Source: Flavobacterium akiainvivens
Lineage (GTDB): Bacteria > Bacteroidota > Bacteroidia > Flavobacteriales > Flavobacteriaceae
NCBI RefSeq assembly: GCF_001278115.1
Contig: NZ_LIYD01000005.1
Location: 996,397-1,060,396 of the forward strand
Length of the DNA: 64,000 nt
Direction: 5' to 3'
Shown: one piece after another, positions 27,491-36,877 of the stretch
How the letters are laid out: every line of letters starts with the position of its first letter
How positions within the stretch are numbered: the first letter of the stretch is position 1
Program-made: the position numbers and the translations under genes
The notes under the pieces: model-generated
What the model was told of the DNA's origin: nothing
What the model saw: only the letters and a program-made list of their open reading frames with translations
Databases searched by the model: none

Positions 27491-27567
27491 TTATTCAAAA
27501 TTAAACAGATACAAATGGAAGCTTGGAAACAGACTACAGGTAAAAAAGAAACAAATTACTGATACTA

Positions 27568-27587
27568 TAAAACGCCCTTTCGGGCGC
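27568..27587 (-). terminator. Terminator after the AraC gene
   Basis: Read leftwards: CGCCC, GAAA loop, GGGCG, then TTTTAT. It lies 7 bp after the AraC-family stop codon and separates it from the reductase gene. Confidence 0.8.
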
Positions 27588-27593
27588 AGTATA

Positions 27594-28460
27594 TTATAGT
27601 TTTGAAGTAAGCTTTGTTCTATATGCTTTAGGGCTTAGGCCCACTTGTTTTTTAAAGAATTTTGAGAAGTAATTAGGGTATTCAAATCCCAATTCGTAAG
27701 CTATTTCAGAATTATTCATGGTGCTGTTTTGCTCCAGCATTTCTTTTGCTTTTTTAATTACAAAATCATGAATATTCTCTAAAGGTGACTTTTGGGTGAA
27801 GTGCTTAATAATGTCTCCCAGGTAATTTGGGGTAAGCCCCAGCTGCTCTGCAAAATACTGTACAGACGGAAGCTGGTTTACCGGTTTTTGATAATACTCC
27901 GACAAGCATTGCTGAAAATCCGACACAATGCGGTTATATTGCTTAGGATCAGTAGAAAACTGCCTTTTGTAATATGCTTCTACCAATGATACCAGTACAT
28001 TTACGTAAGATAAAAGTACATTAAAATTCTGACTTCCGCTTTCATAATACTTCATCATTAACCGGAATACCGAACTGATTTCCTGCACTTCATCCTCTGT
28101 AAGGTAAAGAGCTTCGTGCTGCCCGTAGTCAAGATAGGTTTTAAAAAGGAAACGATGTTCTTCAATTATCTTTTTAGAAAGTTGTAAATACATTCCAGTA
28201 TAGGTAGGCTCTACATCCCAACCTTCATTTAGTATGACATTCGGGCTGTTAAAAAAAACCGCCGTTATAGGGTTTGAATTACCTGACTGCTTGCTCTTAA
28301 AATTTATTTTAAACGAAATCCTGTAAAAATCAACCATTACCGGATCTGACTTTAACAACATAACTGACGGGTTGTAGTAGCCAACATCAATATTGTTGTC
28401 TAAAGGTTCCGGGAGTCCCAAATAACTATTGTAAGATTTAAAGTCGCTGAAAGTTTTCAT
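27594..28460 (-). CDS. AraC-family transcriptional regulator
   Basis: 288 residues. The C-terminal ~100 residues hold the two HTH motifs of AraC proteins: QLPSVQYFAEQLGLTPNYLG, then MNNSEIAYELGFEYPNYFSK and FFKKQVGLSPKAYR. The N-terminal half looks like a cupin-type sensor (DPVMVDFYRISFK and following strands). This arrangement, next to an aldo/keto reductase and a quinone reductase, is common for regulators responding to reactive electrophiles or oxidants. That role is inferred from neighbours. Confidence 0.87.
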   Translation of the reverse strand: MKTFSDFKSYNSYLGLPEPLDNNIDVGYYNPSVMLLKSDPVMVDFYRISFKINFKSKQSGNSNPITAVFFNSPNVILNEGWDVEPTYTGMYLQLSKKIIEEHRFLFKTYLDYGQHEALYLTEDEVQEISSVFRLMMKYYESGSQNFNVLLSYVNVLVSLVEAYYKRQFSTDPKQYNRIVSDFQQCLSEYYQKPVNQLPSVQYFAEQLGLTPNYLGDIIKHFTQKSPLENIHDFVIKKAKEMLEQNSTMNNSEIAYELGFEYPNYFSKFFKKQVGLSPKAYRTKLTSKL

Positions 28461-28576
28461 GTAACGAAATTACAAATTGTTTTAGCGTTTTTCAATTTTC
28501 TGTAAAAGCTATTAGCAGGTATCCTGTCCGTAAAAATATTTGTTTTATCCAGCTTGTATTCACTTGTGCTGAAACG

Positions 28577-28756
28577 CTAATATGGAGAAGCATTGGCTAT
28601 CAGTACTTTTACTTTTTCAAGTGATAATTGTGTTACAATCTCCCTGTTGTTTAAATGTATAGTGGCTATACTTTTGTTTTCAGATACACTTACAATAAAA
28701 TCTATATTGATGCTGTGCGTAGTATCGTTTTCTTTAATGTCTATGAATTTGCTCAT
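28577..28756 (-). CDS. Small conserved-looking hypothetical protein
   Basis: A 59-residue ORF on the minus strand, starting MSKFIDIKENDTTHSINIDF and ending LIANASPY. The pattern of an initial strand, a strand ending in a SVSE turn, then IATIHLNNREIVTQLSLEKV is protein-like and recalls small FlbD-like or sensor-like folds, but that is only a visual impression. An overlapping ORF on the other strand reads as low-complexity hydrophobic sequence and is rejected. No operon partner. Confidence 0.5.
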   Translation of the reverse strand: MSKFIDIKENDTTHSINIDFIVSVSENKSIATIHLNNREIVTQLSLEKVKVLIANASPY

Positions 28757-29107
28757 AATCGATGTTATTTTATTTCATCAATGATACGCATTCATTATTA
28801 ACAGTAGGGTTAAGTTACTCACAATCTTTGGTTTATTGGGAGCAAATTGGCATTAGTCAGTAATAATATCATTTTTTTATTCAATTGATAGTTCATAAAA
28901 CTACTGATAATCAGGTGGAATTTATAGTTCGATGAAACGTTAAATAAATTAAAAAACAGACTATTGGTGTAATTTTTGCATTATAGTAGTACACTTCAAC
29001 AAGGTCTCTTCCGAAAAAATTCCGGCATTCCGGCAATATAGAATATCCCTACACATTATTGCATCATACGATTAAATAGTGATTAAAAGTTGTAGCTATT
29101 TAATACC
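28757..29107. other. Gap of about 350 bp without a gene
   Basis: AT-rich sequence before the desaturase gene. A TTG and a near -7 box (TAATTTTTG, one T too long) occur at about 28965-28980, but spacing is off. No RNA gene or strong hairpin is seen. Confidence 0.4.
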
Positions 29108-30211
29108 ATGAATAAGCGTTTAAAATTTCATGCAAAATCCCCGTTTTTTTCGACTGTAAAATCACGGGTAGACCAGTATTTTAAGCAAACGGGTAAACAT
29201 ATGCACGCCAGCAGCGCCATGTGGCTTAAGGCTGCATTCTTTCTTTTTGGCTTCCTGGGCTGTTACGCAATAATCATTTCAAATATCCTTCCGGCTTTAG
29301 CCATGCTGGGGCTTGCCGTTTTATTAGGTGCATTCAGCGCTTTCGTAGGCTTCAATGTATGCCATGATGCCATACACGGCTCTTTTTCCGACAACAGGCA
29401 TATTAATAAAGCCCTTAGTATGGTTTTTAATCTTTTAGGGGCCAGCCCTTATATATGGAATATTTCGCACAACGGCGTACACCATACCTTTACCAATATA
29501 CCCGGCCATGACGAAGACCTTGTTGTAGCCCCCGGATTGATACGGATTGAGCAGGATGACCCCAAACGAAAAATACAGCGCTACCAGCATTGGTATGCTT
29601 TCCCACTGTATGGCCTGGCAAGCATTTCATGGGCATTCCGTAAAGATTTCCTCAAAATGTCACAAACAAAAATTGGGCAGGTAACGTTAAAGCATCCTAA
29701 GAAAGAATATTTTAATCTTTTTGCTTCAAAGGCCTTATACTATTTCCTGTTTATTGCATTACCTTTGATAACTCTGGATATTACCTGGTGGCAGTTTTTA
29801 ATAGGTTTCCTTGCAATGCACCTTGCGCAGGGATTTACCATGGGGCTGGTTTTCCAACTGGCGCACGTAGTAGAGGGAACCGATTTCCCCGCAGCAAGCC
29901 CAACTGGGACTATGGAGGAAGCGTGGGCAGAGCACCAGATGCGCACTACAGCCAATTTTTGTTCCCAAAACCGTATTGCAGCGTTCTTACTCGGAGGCCT
30001 TAACAGCCAAATTGAGCACCATCTCTTTCCTAAAATTTGCCACATACATTACCGTGCTATAGGAAAAATCGTAAAGCAGGCCGCAAAAGAATACCACCTC
30101 CCTTATATTGAAAGCCAAACTTTTGGCGCTGCATTACAATCGCATTACCGCGTGCTTAAAAAGTTTGCATTGGAAGCGAAAAGTGCAAAAGTACAGTACC
30201 AAGCATCTTAA
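29108..30211 (+). CDS. Membrane fatty acid desaturase
   Basis: 367 residues of the acyl-lipid/acyl-CoA desaturase family (DesA/linoleoyl type). It carries the three His boxes that hold the di-iron site: HDAIHGS, HNGVHHTF and QIEHHLFP. Hydrophobic pairs lie at about 38-85 and 205-250. It would introduce a double bond into membrane acyl chains. There is no N-terminal cytochrome b5 domain, so electrons come from a separate ferredoxin or similar. The antiporter gene follows 16 bp later, suggesting a membrane-adaptation unit. Confidence 0.88.
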   Translation: MNKRLKFHAKSPFFSTVKSRVDQYFKQTGKHMHASSAMWLKAAFFLFGFLGCYAIIISNILPALAMLGLAVLLGAFSAFVGFNVCHDAIHGSFSDNRHINKALSMVFNLLGASPYIWNISHNGVHHTFTNIPGHDEDLVVAPGLIRIEQDDPKRKIQRYQHWYAFPLYGLASISWAFRKDFLKMSQTKIGQVTLKHPKKEYFNLFASKALYYFLFIALPLITLDITWWQFLIGFLAMHLAQGFTMGLVFQLAHVVEGTDFPAASPTGTMEEAWAEHQMRTTANFCSQNRIAAFLLGGLNSQIEHHLFPKICHIHYRAIGKIVKQAAKEYHLPYIESQTFGAALQSHYRVLKKFALEAKSAKVQYQAS

Positions 30212-30227
30212 GCAGATAAAAAAAACA

Positions 30228-31460
30228 ATGGATCTACTACAACTAATAACCCTGCTTTTACTTGTAAGTGCGGGGATTTCCTATATTAACCAGCGCTTTA
30301 TAAAGTTGCCGGGGACTATAGGCGTTGTAGCAATCTCTGTAGTAGTTTCTGTTATTATAGTAATTATTGGAAAGACAAATAACGATCTCGCAGCTAAAAT
30401 AAAAGAAGCTTCCGACAGTATGGATTTTTCCAGGATATTACTTGATGTAATGCTTGGTTTCCTGCTTTTTGCCAGCGCATTACATTTCGATTACCAAAAA
30501 CTACGCAAACAACGATGGACTGTTTTTGTATTAAGCACCCTGGGGGTACTGCTTTCCACACTCCTGTTCGGCCTATTGCTTTACTACTTTACAGGCCTTT
30601 TTAATATTAATATTCCGCTGATGTACTGTTTCATTTTTGGTGCATTGATATCACCAACAGACCCAATAGCCGTGGGTTCTATTTTAAAACACTCTAAAAT
30701 ATCGGAAAAGCTCTCTACGGTTATTGCAGGGGAATCCCTGTTCAATGATGCCGTTGGATTACTTGTATTTGTGCTCCTGCTGGAGCTGGTGCAGCAACCT
30801 GATACTGCTATCAGTTTTAACACTGTAGCAAGCCTGCTTTTACATGAGGTGCTGGGAGGGATACTTATTGGCCTTGCCACTGGATACGTAGGATATAAAC
30901 TGATTAAATCCATCAAGGATTTTCAGACTATACTGCTTATATCCATAGCGTTGGTTTTGGAAATTTCACTTTTGGCAGGTTATTTTCACGCTTCCGTACC
31001 GCTTGCAGCGGTAACAGCAGGTTTGATTATAGGCAACAACAGTTTCCATGAAGATAAGGTGTCTGACGATTTCCTACTCAGGATATGGAAACTTATAGAT
31101 GAAGTGCTTAATACTATCCTTTTTGCCATGATAGGGCTACAAATGGTTGCCATGCCCTTTTTAAGGGAATACTGGCTGCTAAGCTTATCTGCAATTGTAA
31201 TAATACTTGTGGCAAGGATTATAAGCATATCATTGCCTGCATTATTTTTACTCGGAAAAATCAATTTCAACAATTTATTTATACTCAGCTGGGCCGGATT
31301 GCGCGGTGGTATTTCCATAGCAATGGCGTTATCATTACCCGATTCGCCCTATAAAGAAGGCATACTTTCAGGTTGCTACTTTATAGTATTGTTTTCGATA
31401 ATTATACAAGGGTTATCTCTAAACAGGCTGATAGGCGTTTTAAAAAGCCGTGAAGACTGA
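30228..31460 (+). CDS. CPA1-type Na+/H+ antiporter
   Basis: 410 residues from the ATG at 30228. In-frame codons upstream lie inside the desaturase gene. About 11-12 membrane helices. Signature parts are FIFGALISPTDPIAVG (helix 5 discontinuity, with the Asp of the ion site), GESLFNDAVGLLVF (the ND pair) and LSWAGLRGGISIAMALSLP (conserved Arg helix). It exchanges cytoplasmic sodium for protons for pH and salt homeostasis. There is no long cytoplasmic tail. Confidence 0.9.
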   Translation: MDLLQLITLLLLVSAGISYINQRFIKLPGTIGVVAISVVVSVIIVIIGKTNNDLAAKIKEASDSMDFSRILLDVMLGFLLFASALHFDYQKLRKQRWTVFVLSTLGVLLSTLLFGLLLYYFTGLFNINIPLMYCFIFGALISPTDPIAVGSILKHSKISEKLSTVIAGESLFNDAVGLLVFVLLLELVQQPDTAISFNTVASLLLHEVLGGILIGLATGYVGYKLIKSIKDFQTILLISIALVLEISLLAGYFHASVPLAAVTAGLIIGNNSFHEDKVSDDFLLRIWKLIDEVLNTILFAMIGLQMVAMPFLREYWLLSLSAIVIILVARIISISLPALFLLGKINFNNLFILSWAGLRGGISIAMALSLPDSPYKEGILSGCYFIVLFSIIIQGLSLNRLIGVLKSRED

Positions 31461-31481
31461 CTCGCACTCCTACCAGTGTTT

Positions 31482-31769
31482 TTAATTGCCTAATAAAGAA
31501 TTGTCTACATTCTGAATCATCTTGTCAAAATCGGACAATACCTTCAACCGGGCATTGTCATCTTTTATGTTTTTAATGTATTTATCGCTGTTATAATTCC
31601 AAAGGTACATATCGTCTTCTAAGGCATATTTATCATTTGGCGACATAGGAAGGCGACATATCTCATTATAGATATTGTTACGTAATTTCGTTAAAACAAC
31701 AGGGTCTTTAGCCTGAAAAAAATCACCGATCATTTTTTTCAACTGCTCCCTCTTTTCTGATTTCTTCAT
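31482..31769 (-). CDS. Hypothetical cytoplasmic protein
   Basis: 95 residues, helical and charged, starting MKKSEKREQLKKMIGDFFQA. It includes NIYNEICRLPMSPNDKYALE and ends DKMIQNVDNSLLGN. No domain is recognised and there is no signal. It is convergent with the antiporter gene, whose stop is 21 bp away, and is preceded by a long hairpin at 31841. Confidence 0.55.
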   Translation of the reverse strand: MKKSEKREQLKKMIGDFFQAKDPVVLTKLRNNIYNEICRLPMSPNDKYALEDDMYLWNYNSDKYIKNIKDDNARLKVLSDFDKMIQNVDNSLLGN

Positions 31770-31840
31770 GGTAATGTAAATTAAACTTCTTACGGGTAAC
31801 TATTTAGTGAACTTCGACAAACCGTATATTAATGATTATT

Positions 31841-31892
31841 CAAAAGGTATACTGTCCATTTTTAAAATATAAAATGGACAGTATACCTTTTG
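31841..31892 (-). terminator. Perfect 22-bp hairpin, terminator-like
   Basis: 31841-31862 and 31871-31892 are exact inverted repeats (core AGGTATACTGTCCATTTT) with an 8-base AT loop. It follows the small gene ending at 31923 on the minus strand and precedes the 95-residue gene. The stem is longer than most terminators and lacks a clean T run, so it may instead be an operator or an RNA-processing site. Confidence 0.6.
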
Positions 31893-31922
31893 CTTTAATT
31901 CTTTAGGGCCAAAGCTGAAAGG

Positions 31923-32033
31923 TTAGTCCACATTTTTGGCGCTTTTTTTATCCCTTTTGGCTTCTTTCTTTTCCTTGGCTGTTTTCAGCGGTGCTTTTTT
32001 AGCCCCCTTTTTGGAATCTTGACTTTTTGACAT
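31923..32033 (-). CDS. Lys/Ala-rich 36-residue protein
   Basis: A short ORF beginning MSKSQDSKKGAKKAPLKTAK and ending SAKNVD. More than a third of the residues are lysine, with alanines between, and there is no hydrophobic core, so the product is probably disordered and could bind nucleic acid. Small proteins of this composition are frequent in Flavobacteriaceae. It stands alone between two hairpins. The call rests on composition and clean start and stop. Confidence 0.5.
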   Translation of the reverse strand: MSKSQDSKKGAKKAPLKTAKEKKEAKRDKKSAKNVD

Positions 32034-32142
32034 AATACTGATAATTAATATTTTAAAGATGAAAGGTCGCCTTTAAAAAACGTAATATTGCCAATGTTGT
32101 GCCAAATTAAATTATCGATTTTTAAACGTGATTTTTAACTAC

Positions 32143-32168
32143 AAAAAGCACCTCCGCAGGGAAGTGCT
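32143..32168 (-). terminator. Terminator after the DUF892 gene
   Basis: Read leftwards: AGCACTTCCCTGCGGAGGTG then CTTTTTG. The stem is AGCAC/GTGCT, extended by CC/GG across one mismatch step, followed by Ts. It lies 35 bp after the stop codon. Confidence 0.75.
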
Positions 32169-32202
32169 CCTATAAATTAATTGGGTTAAGTAGGAATGAA
32201 AC

Positions 32203-32829
32203 TTATTCTACTGCCGTATCGTTTGATTCCCCTTCAGTTGCATCTTCGTCCGCAGCGTCAAAATTGATCGAATTGTAGGCTGCTTCTGTAAGGGTTTTGT
32301 CGGCTTCTTTTTCTTCTGCAAGGGTTTCAGCCAAAATGTCTGCCACTTCATCCTCGCCAAGGGTTTTGGCAAAGGCTACAAGTGTACCGTAAGTGGCAAT
32401 TTCATAGTGCTCTACTTTTTGTGACGCGGCTATGATACCGGCATCACGAACCGGGCCCTGCTCGGTGCTCTCCATTATATCCTGGGCTTCTTTAATAAGG
32501 CCATCCATAGCCTCGCATTTTTTGGCAACCGCTTTTTCGTCTATAAGTTCAAATACCCTTTCAAGGCGCTGCACCTGCTGCTCTGTTACCGCAGTATGTT
32601 CTTCAATGGCCTGTACCAAAGCTTCGGTAGTAGCATTTTTGGCCATTTTAGGCAATGCTTTAGTAAGGGCTTTCTCTGCCCAGTAAATGTCTTTAAGGCT
32701 GTCAACAAACAATTCGTGCAGGCCTTCAGCAGCATTAGTTTTTGCTTTAACCGTTCCCCTGGTGCTGTTCTTTGAAAGGGCCGGTTTTGAAGCAGTAGCT
32801 GCTTTAGTTGTATCAGATGATGTTTTCAT
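32203..32829 (-). CDS. DUF892 (YciE/YciF-like) ferritin-fold protein
   Basis: 208 residues. The central ~160 residues form a four-helix bundle of the DUF892 group: LFVDSLKDIYWAEKALTKAL, EEHTAVTEQQVQRLERVF, SQKVEHYEIATYG and a final helix with LAETLAEEKEADKTL. Its Glu and His residues lie at the places expected for metal binding. A disordered Lys/Thr/Ala-rich head and an acidic tail flank it. Relatives are induced by osmotic and general stress. It lies alone on this strand. Confidence 0.85.
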   Translation of the reverse strand: MKTSSDTTKAATASKPALSKNSTRGTVKAKTNAAEGLHELFVDSLKDIYWAEKALTKALPKMAKNATTEALVQAIEEHTAVTEQQVQRLERVFELIDEKAVAKKCEAMDGLIKEAQDIMESTEQGPVRDAGIIAASQKVEHYEIATYGTLVAFAKTLGEDEVADILAETLAEEKEADKTLTEAAYNSINFDAADEDATEGESNDTAVE

Positions 32830-32985
32830 AAAGTATTGGTATTATTTTAATTAAGGCAAATGTCATCTATCCATTGCAGCTTATTGCCAATACTCTCACA
32901 AATAAAAATAATTTAAGAAAACATTGTACGTTGGTAATTGCTAATGGTGCAATTTTACAGGCGTTATTTAAACCCACATGCCATT

Positions 32986-35187
32986 ATGAATACCATTACG
33001 CCTTGGGGCCTTACGGCCGGTCAGGATATCAGAGCCAGTAAGATCCTCGCCACATTGCAATTCGACCACTATGCATTTACCTTACACAACACCGGCGATT
33101 CGCTATGGATAGTGGCAAATTGGCCTACCGGGCAACGGATAGCTTTCAGGGCTGCATTTGCCATGAATGATAATTTTGAAATTGTGACATTATCTAATAA
33201 TGGCAGCAGTTTAGAGATACAACTAAGAACACGCCTTGGGCACTATAAGGTCAGCCTTTTATTTCCTGACTTGGAAGAGCCTATGTTCAGGTACACCACA
33301 TTTTTTACAGCTGCTGCTGATATACTGATACCGTATTGGCCACGTGATATAATGCCACTTACAAAAGATGGCGATGTGCTTAATGCTTCAGCCACGATAC
33401 ACATGCACCAGGTGGGTACGCGCAGTGGCGCACTGTATTTCAGTACAACAAAGCCCCGGTATGGCTCGGTTTTCTATTTCCAGAACCTCACCGATATTTC
33501 TGCGTTTTGCGAAGCCACAGAAACATCTTTAAGTGAAACCGTGGGCGGTAATTGGCCCGAACTTGGCTTCCAGATTCCTCATGTTGTCAATAAGCCACTA
33601 CCGGGTGGTAAAGAATATATTATATCAGATGCTTTTGTACTGTTAAGCGAAGAAATACCCGAAACGGCAACTGCGATTACGCAAGGTTACCTCAATGCGT
33701 TATCTGTTGTGTATAAAGCACTCCCGAAACCGGAGCCTGTATATCACCACTGGCCGGATACCGTGCGCAGGGGCCTGCACGACCTGTGCAATAATAAAGG
33801 TTGCTGGACACATTCTAAAGGTGTCTCATACCTTAATGCCTATGTATGCGATTACCAGACACCGGCTGAACTTATGGTGCAGCTTGCGGTACTGTTACCC
33901 CTTACGGAATACCTGGAATGGGAAGGGGAAAAAAATATTGTAAGCGAAGAACTACGTAAAGGCCTGCCTGCATTTTATGATGACAAAATAAACACTATGG
34001 TGCGCTGGCTACCCACACTGGTGGACAGGCTTGACAGATCTGAAGAACAGAAAAAAGAGATGGTCATGGACTCCTGGTACCTGCACCACCCGCTTATGAA
34101 CCTTTGCCGCCTTGCCCTGAAAAAAGATGCGCTGGCAGAAGAACTACTTATGAAATCTATAGATTATGCTATTAAAATTGCACATCACTTTAATTATGAG
34201 TGGCCGGTGTTCTACCGTATGGATACCCTTGAGGTCATAAAAAAAGAAACCGTTCCCGGCCATGGGGGTGAAACTGATGTGCCGGGTTCTTATGCGCACC
34301 TTATGTTACAGGTGTGGAAACTTACAGGCGATAAAAAATACTTTACAGAGGCAAAAAATGCTTTTAAGAAGCTTGACAGCTGCGGCTTTGATATATTTTA
34401 CCAGGCCAATAACACCGCATTTGCCGCCGGGGCATTGCTTGAAATGTTTAAGGAAACGAATGATGAGTTTTACCTAAACCTGAGCTATTGCTGTATTGCA
34501 GGTATCTTTAAGAACGCTCATATCTGGGATTGCAATTATGGCAACGCTGTACATTATCCTAATTTTTTCGCGATATTCCCGCTGAATAACGCGCCTTATA
34601 CGGCGGCCTATGAAGAACTGGAAGTGTATGCAGCTTTTCATCATTATCTTCTTATTGCAGGCGACGTAAATATATTGCCTTCGGTACGTATGCTACTCTC
34701 GGAGTTTATGAAATATGCCCTGAGCCGACTGGCATATTACTACCCGTCACTTCTGCCAAAAGACATCATATCTGACATCGTTAAGACAGGCGAGGTGAAC
34801 CCCAATTTATGGATGCCGTTGGAGGATTTACAGGACGGATGGCTAAAAAGCGGAATTGTGGGGCAGGAAGTATATGGTGCCGGCCTTGCCTTTGGTATTG
34901 TACCGCGGCAATACCACAAAGTTAAAGGCGAAGCTTTCCTTATATTTTCCGATTACCCTATCCTTAAATTCAGTAACCGCAAAGGTAAGCCCATCAGTGT
35001 CAGGCTGGGTGGTGATGCTGCACTTACCTGCAATGTAAGAATACTATTAAAGGGGGCGCCCAAAGAAATATTTAAAGCATTTATTGGAAAGGATGAATTG
35101 CAACCTAAACAGGCTAATAAGGAATCCATTAATTATCAGGTACCCGGAAATGCTATTGTGTCTATAACCTACGCCAGAACCATTTAA
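32986..35187 (+). CDS. Large orphan protein, six-hairpin-glycosidase-like
   Basis: About 733 residues from the ATG at 32986 (ATG at 32944 and a TTG at 32938 are in-frame alternatives). No signal peptide. Residues ~1-230 look like beta-sandwich strands. ~240-640 are repeated helix pairs with His/Trp/Tyr-rich turns (YHHWPDTVRRGLHDL, HHPLMNLCRLALKK, GHGGETDVPGSYAHL, NAPYTAAYEELEVYAAFHHY), like an (alpha/alpha)6 toroid of sugar-active enzymes. The last ~90 are strands again. No catalytic residues can be named and no polysaccharide locus surrounds it. Function unknown. Confidence 0.65.
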   Translation: MNTITPWGLTAGQDIRASKILATLQFDHYAFTLHNTGDSLWIVANWPTGQRIAFRAAFAMNDNFEIVTLSNNGSSLEIQLRTRLGHYKVSLLFPDLEEPMFRYTTFFTAAADILIPYWPRDIMPLTKDGDVLNASATIHMHQVGTRSGALYFSTTKPRYGSVFYFQNLTDISAFCEATETSLSETVGGNWPELGFQIPHVVNKPLPGGKEYIISDAFVLLSEEIPETATAITQGYLNALSVVYKALPKPEPVYHHWPDTVRRGLHDLCNNKGCWTHSKGVSYLNAYVCDYQTPAELMVQLAVLLPLTEYLEWEGEKNIVSEELRKGLPAFYDDKINTMVRWLPTLVDRLDRSEEQKKEMVMDSWYLHHPLMNLCRLALKKDALAEELLMKSIDYAIKIAHHFNYEWPVFYRMDTLEVIKKETVPGHGGETDVPGSYAHLMLQVWKLTGDKKYFTEAKNAFKKLDSCGFDIFYQANNTAFAAGALLEMFKETNDEFYLNLSYCCIAGIFKNAHIWDCNYGNAVHYPNFFAIFPLNNAPYTAAYEELEVYAAFHHYLLIAGDVNILPSVRMLLSEFMKYALSRLAYYYPSLLPKDIISDIVKTGEVNPNLWMPLEDLQDGWLKSGIVGQEVYGAGLAFGIVPRQYHKVKGEAFLIFSDYPILKFSNRKGKPISVRLGGDAALTCNVRILLKGAPKEIFKAFIGKDELQPKQANKESINYQVPGNAIVSITYARTI

Positions 35188-35261
35188 TAAGCCTCCATAC
35201 CGCCTGTTCCTTAGGTCTCTTATATGAAACCCTGATGTTATTTACCTACCCGGACGCTTAT

Positions 35262-36875
35262 TTATGCAGGAAGATAAATCGAAATAGTAGTGCCTGAACC
35301 CGGCTCGCTTTCAATTTCCATATAGCCATTATGATTTTCAGCAATCTTTTTACAGAGTGCTAAACCTATGCCGGTGCCTTCATATTCATTTTGTGGGTGC
35401 AGCCTTTTAAAAATAATAAAAATCTTACTGATGTGCTGGGCATCTATTCCAATACCGTTATCTGCAACCGATATTTTATTGTAATCACCCTCTTTATGAG
35501 TGCCATCGGCAACAGTTACATAGTGCGATGTTATTGTAATTAGAGGTTTTTTCTCCGTAAACTTTAGCGAATTGCCTATCACATTATAAAACAACTGGCT
35601 TATCTGCACCGGTATGCCATTTATTACAGGGAGGCTGTCTATAATTAATTCAGCCTGCTTTTCTTTTATCAGGAACTCAAAATCACTAACCACATCTTTT
35701 AATACATCATCCAAGCTTATGGTGGTAAACTTTCCGGACTCTACCCCCAGTTTTGAATAGTTAAGCACATCTTTAATGAGCCGCGACATGCGTTCGGCAG
35801 AAGCATTTATTTTAGGGAAGTACAGCTTTTCACGCTCTTCCGTTGTAAGGCTGCGTTCTGCTAATGACGTAAAATTGCGGATTTTCCTTAGGGGTTCCTG
35901 TAAATCATGGCTTGCAATGTAGGCAAACTGTTCCAGTTCCGTGTTTTTTGCAGATAATTCGTTATTAATAGATTTAAGGCTTTGCTGTGTTTCCTTAAGT
36001 TCTTTATTGTCTTTGAGCGTTTCTTCTATCAGCTTTTGGGCATTAATATCAACCATAGATATTATATAGCCAAATACTTCATCATTTTCATCCTTATTGG
36101 GCATTATGGAAATCATGTGCCACACATAGGCACTATTAATGTGCAGGCGGGCCTGGCCTGTAAATGGCGATTTCTTCTTTCGGGCAATGTCCCAACCCTT
36201 ACTTATTGCAGGGCTATCTTCGATATGCAACATTATATCTAATGAAACCGCCGAAAAAGTAGTAAACTGGTTTCCGAACAGTTCTAATAATCTTCTGTTT
36301 GCAAGCGTAATTTTGCCTGAGTTAGCAACCGAAAAAACTATCATGGGCAAGGTATCGGTAAGCTGCCTGTAATTACGCTCGCTTTCGCTGAGTTTTTCAG
36401 ACAACTCTATAAGCTGTATGTTTCTTTTTCGCAATTCATCGTACGGTGACAGGGGTTGTTCCTTTTGAAAATATTCAATAAACGACGTTATTCGCAAGGG
36501 TGAAATTATACCTGAATAAGGAATGGGTAACGTAAGCTTTATTTCATATACGCCGTTGCTAAATTGTAAATCAATACTTTTAGAGATGCGCCCGGCATAA
36601 GCATAAGCCTCAGGGTTACATTCTGCAAGGTTTACATCATCATAAATGATGGCATTTATTTCTTTTTTACCACCGCTTAAAGACCCAATGCCCAGTACAA
36701 GCCTGGAGTTTTGCCCATAGGTTATGGCACAGCGCGCTATTTCCGACAAAGCAGTTGCAAACCGGGTTTGCGCCGATACTATCAATCCGCAAAGTTCTGC
36801 CAGCTTCATGGCCCGTTTATGAGCCAGGATCAGGTCCATTTCATTATCAAGGCGTATGCGGATGATTTCTTTCAT
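35262..36875 (-). CDS. PAS sensor histidine kinase with RsbW-like N-terminal domain
   Basis: 537 residues. Residues ~1-130 resemble a small anti-sigma-type ATPase domain (MKLAELCGLIVSAQTRFATA, LSEIARCAITYG), but the nucleotide motifs are weak. A PAS domain follows (~170-285), a coiled coil, the phospho-His box ASHDLQEPLRKIRNFTSLAE and an ATPase with NVIGNSLKFTEK, VADNGIGI and GTGIGLALCKKIAENH. There are no membrane helices, so it senses inside the cell. It is the last gene of the stressosome operon, its ATG 2 bp after the phosphatase stop, and probably carries the stressosome output. Confidence 0.85.
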   Translation of the reverse strand: MKEIIRIRLDNEMDLILAHKRAMKLAELCGLIVSAQTRFATALSEIARCAITYGQNSRLVLGIGSLSGGKKEINAIIYDDVNLAECNPEAYAYAGRISKSIDLQFSNGVYEIKLTLPIPYSGIISPLRITSFIEYFQKEQPLSPYDELRKRNIQLIELSEKLSESERNYRQLTDTLPMIVFSVANSGKITLANRRLLELFGNQFTTFSAVSLDIMLHIEDSPAISKGWDIARKKKSPFTGQARLHINSAYVWHMISIMPNKDENDEVFGYIISMVDINAQKLIEETLKDNKELKETQQSLKSINNELSAKNTELEQFAYIASHDLQEPLRKIRNFTSLAERSLTTEEREKLYFPKINASAERMSRLIKDVLNYSKLGVESGKFTTISLDDVLKDVVSDFEFLIKEKQAELIIDSLPVINGIPVQISQLFYNVIGNSLKFTEKKPLITITSHYVTVADGTHKEGDYNKISVADNGIGIDAQHISKIFIIFKRLHPQNEYEGTGIGLALCKKIAENHNGYMEIESEPGSGTTISIYLPA

Positions 36876-36877
36876 AA

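Noticed and set aside
28593..28784. 63-codon plus-strand ORF
   Set aside because: Low-complexity hydrophobic sequence, with a better ORF on the other strand.
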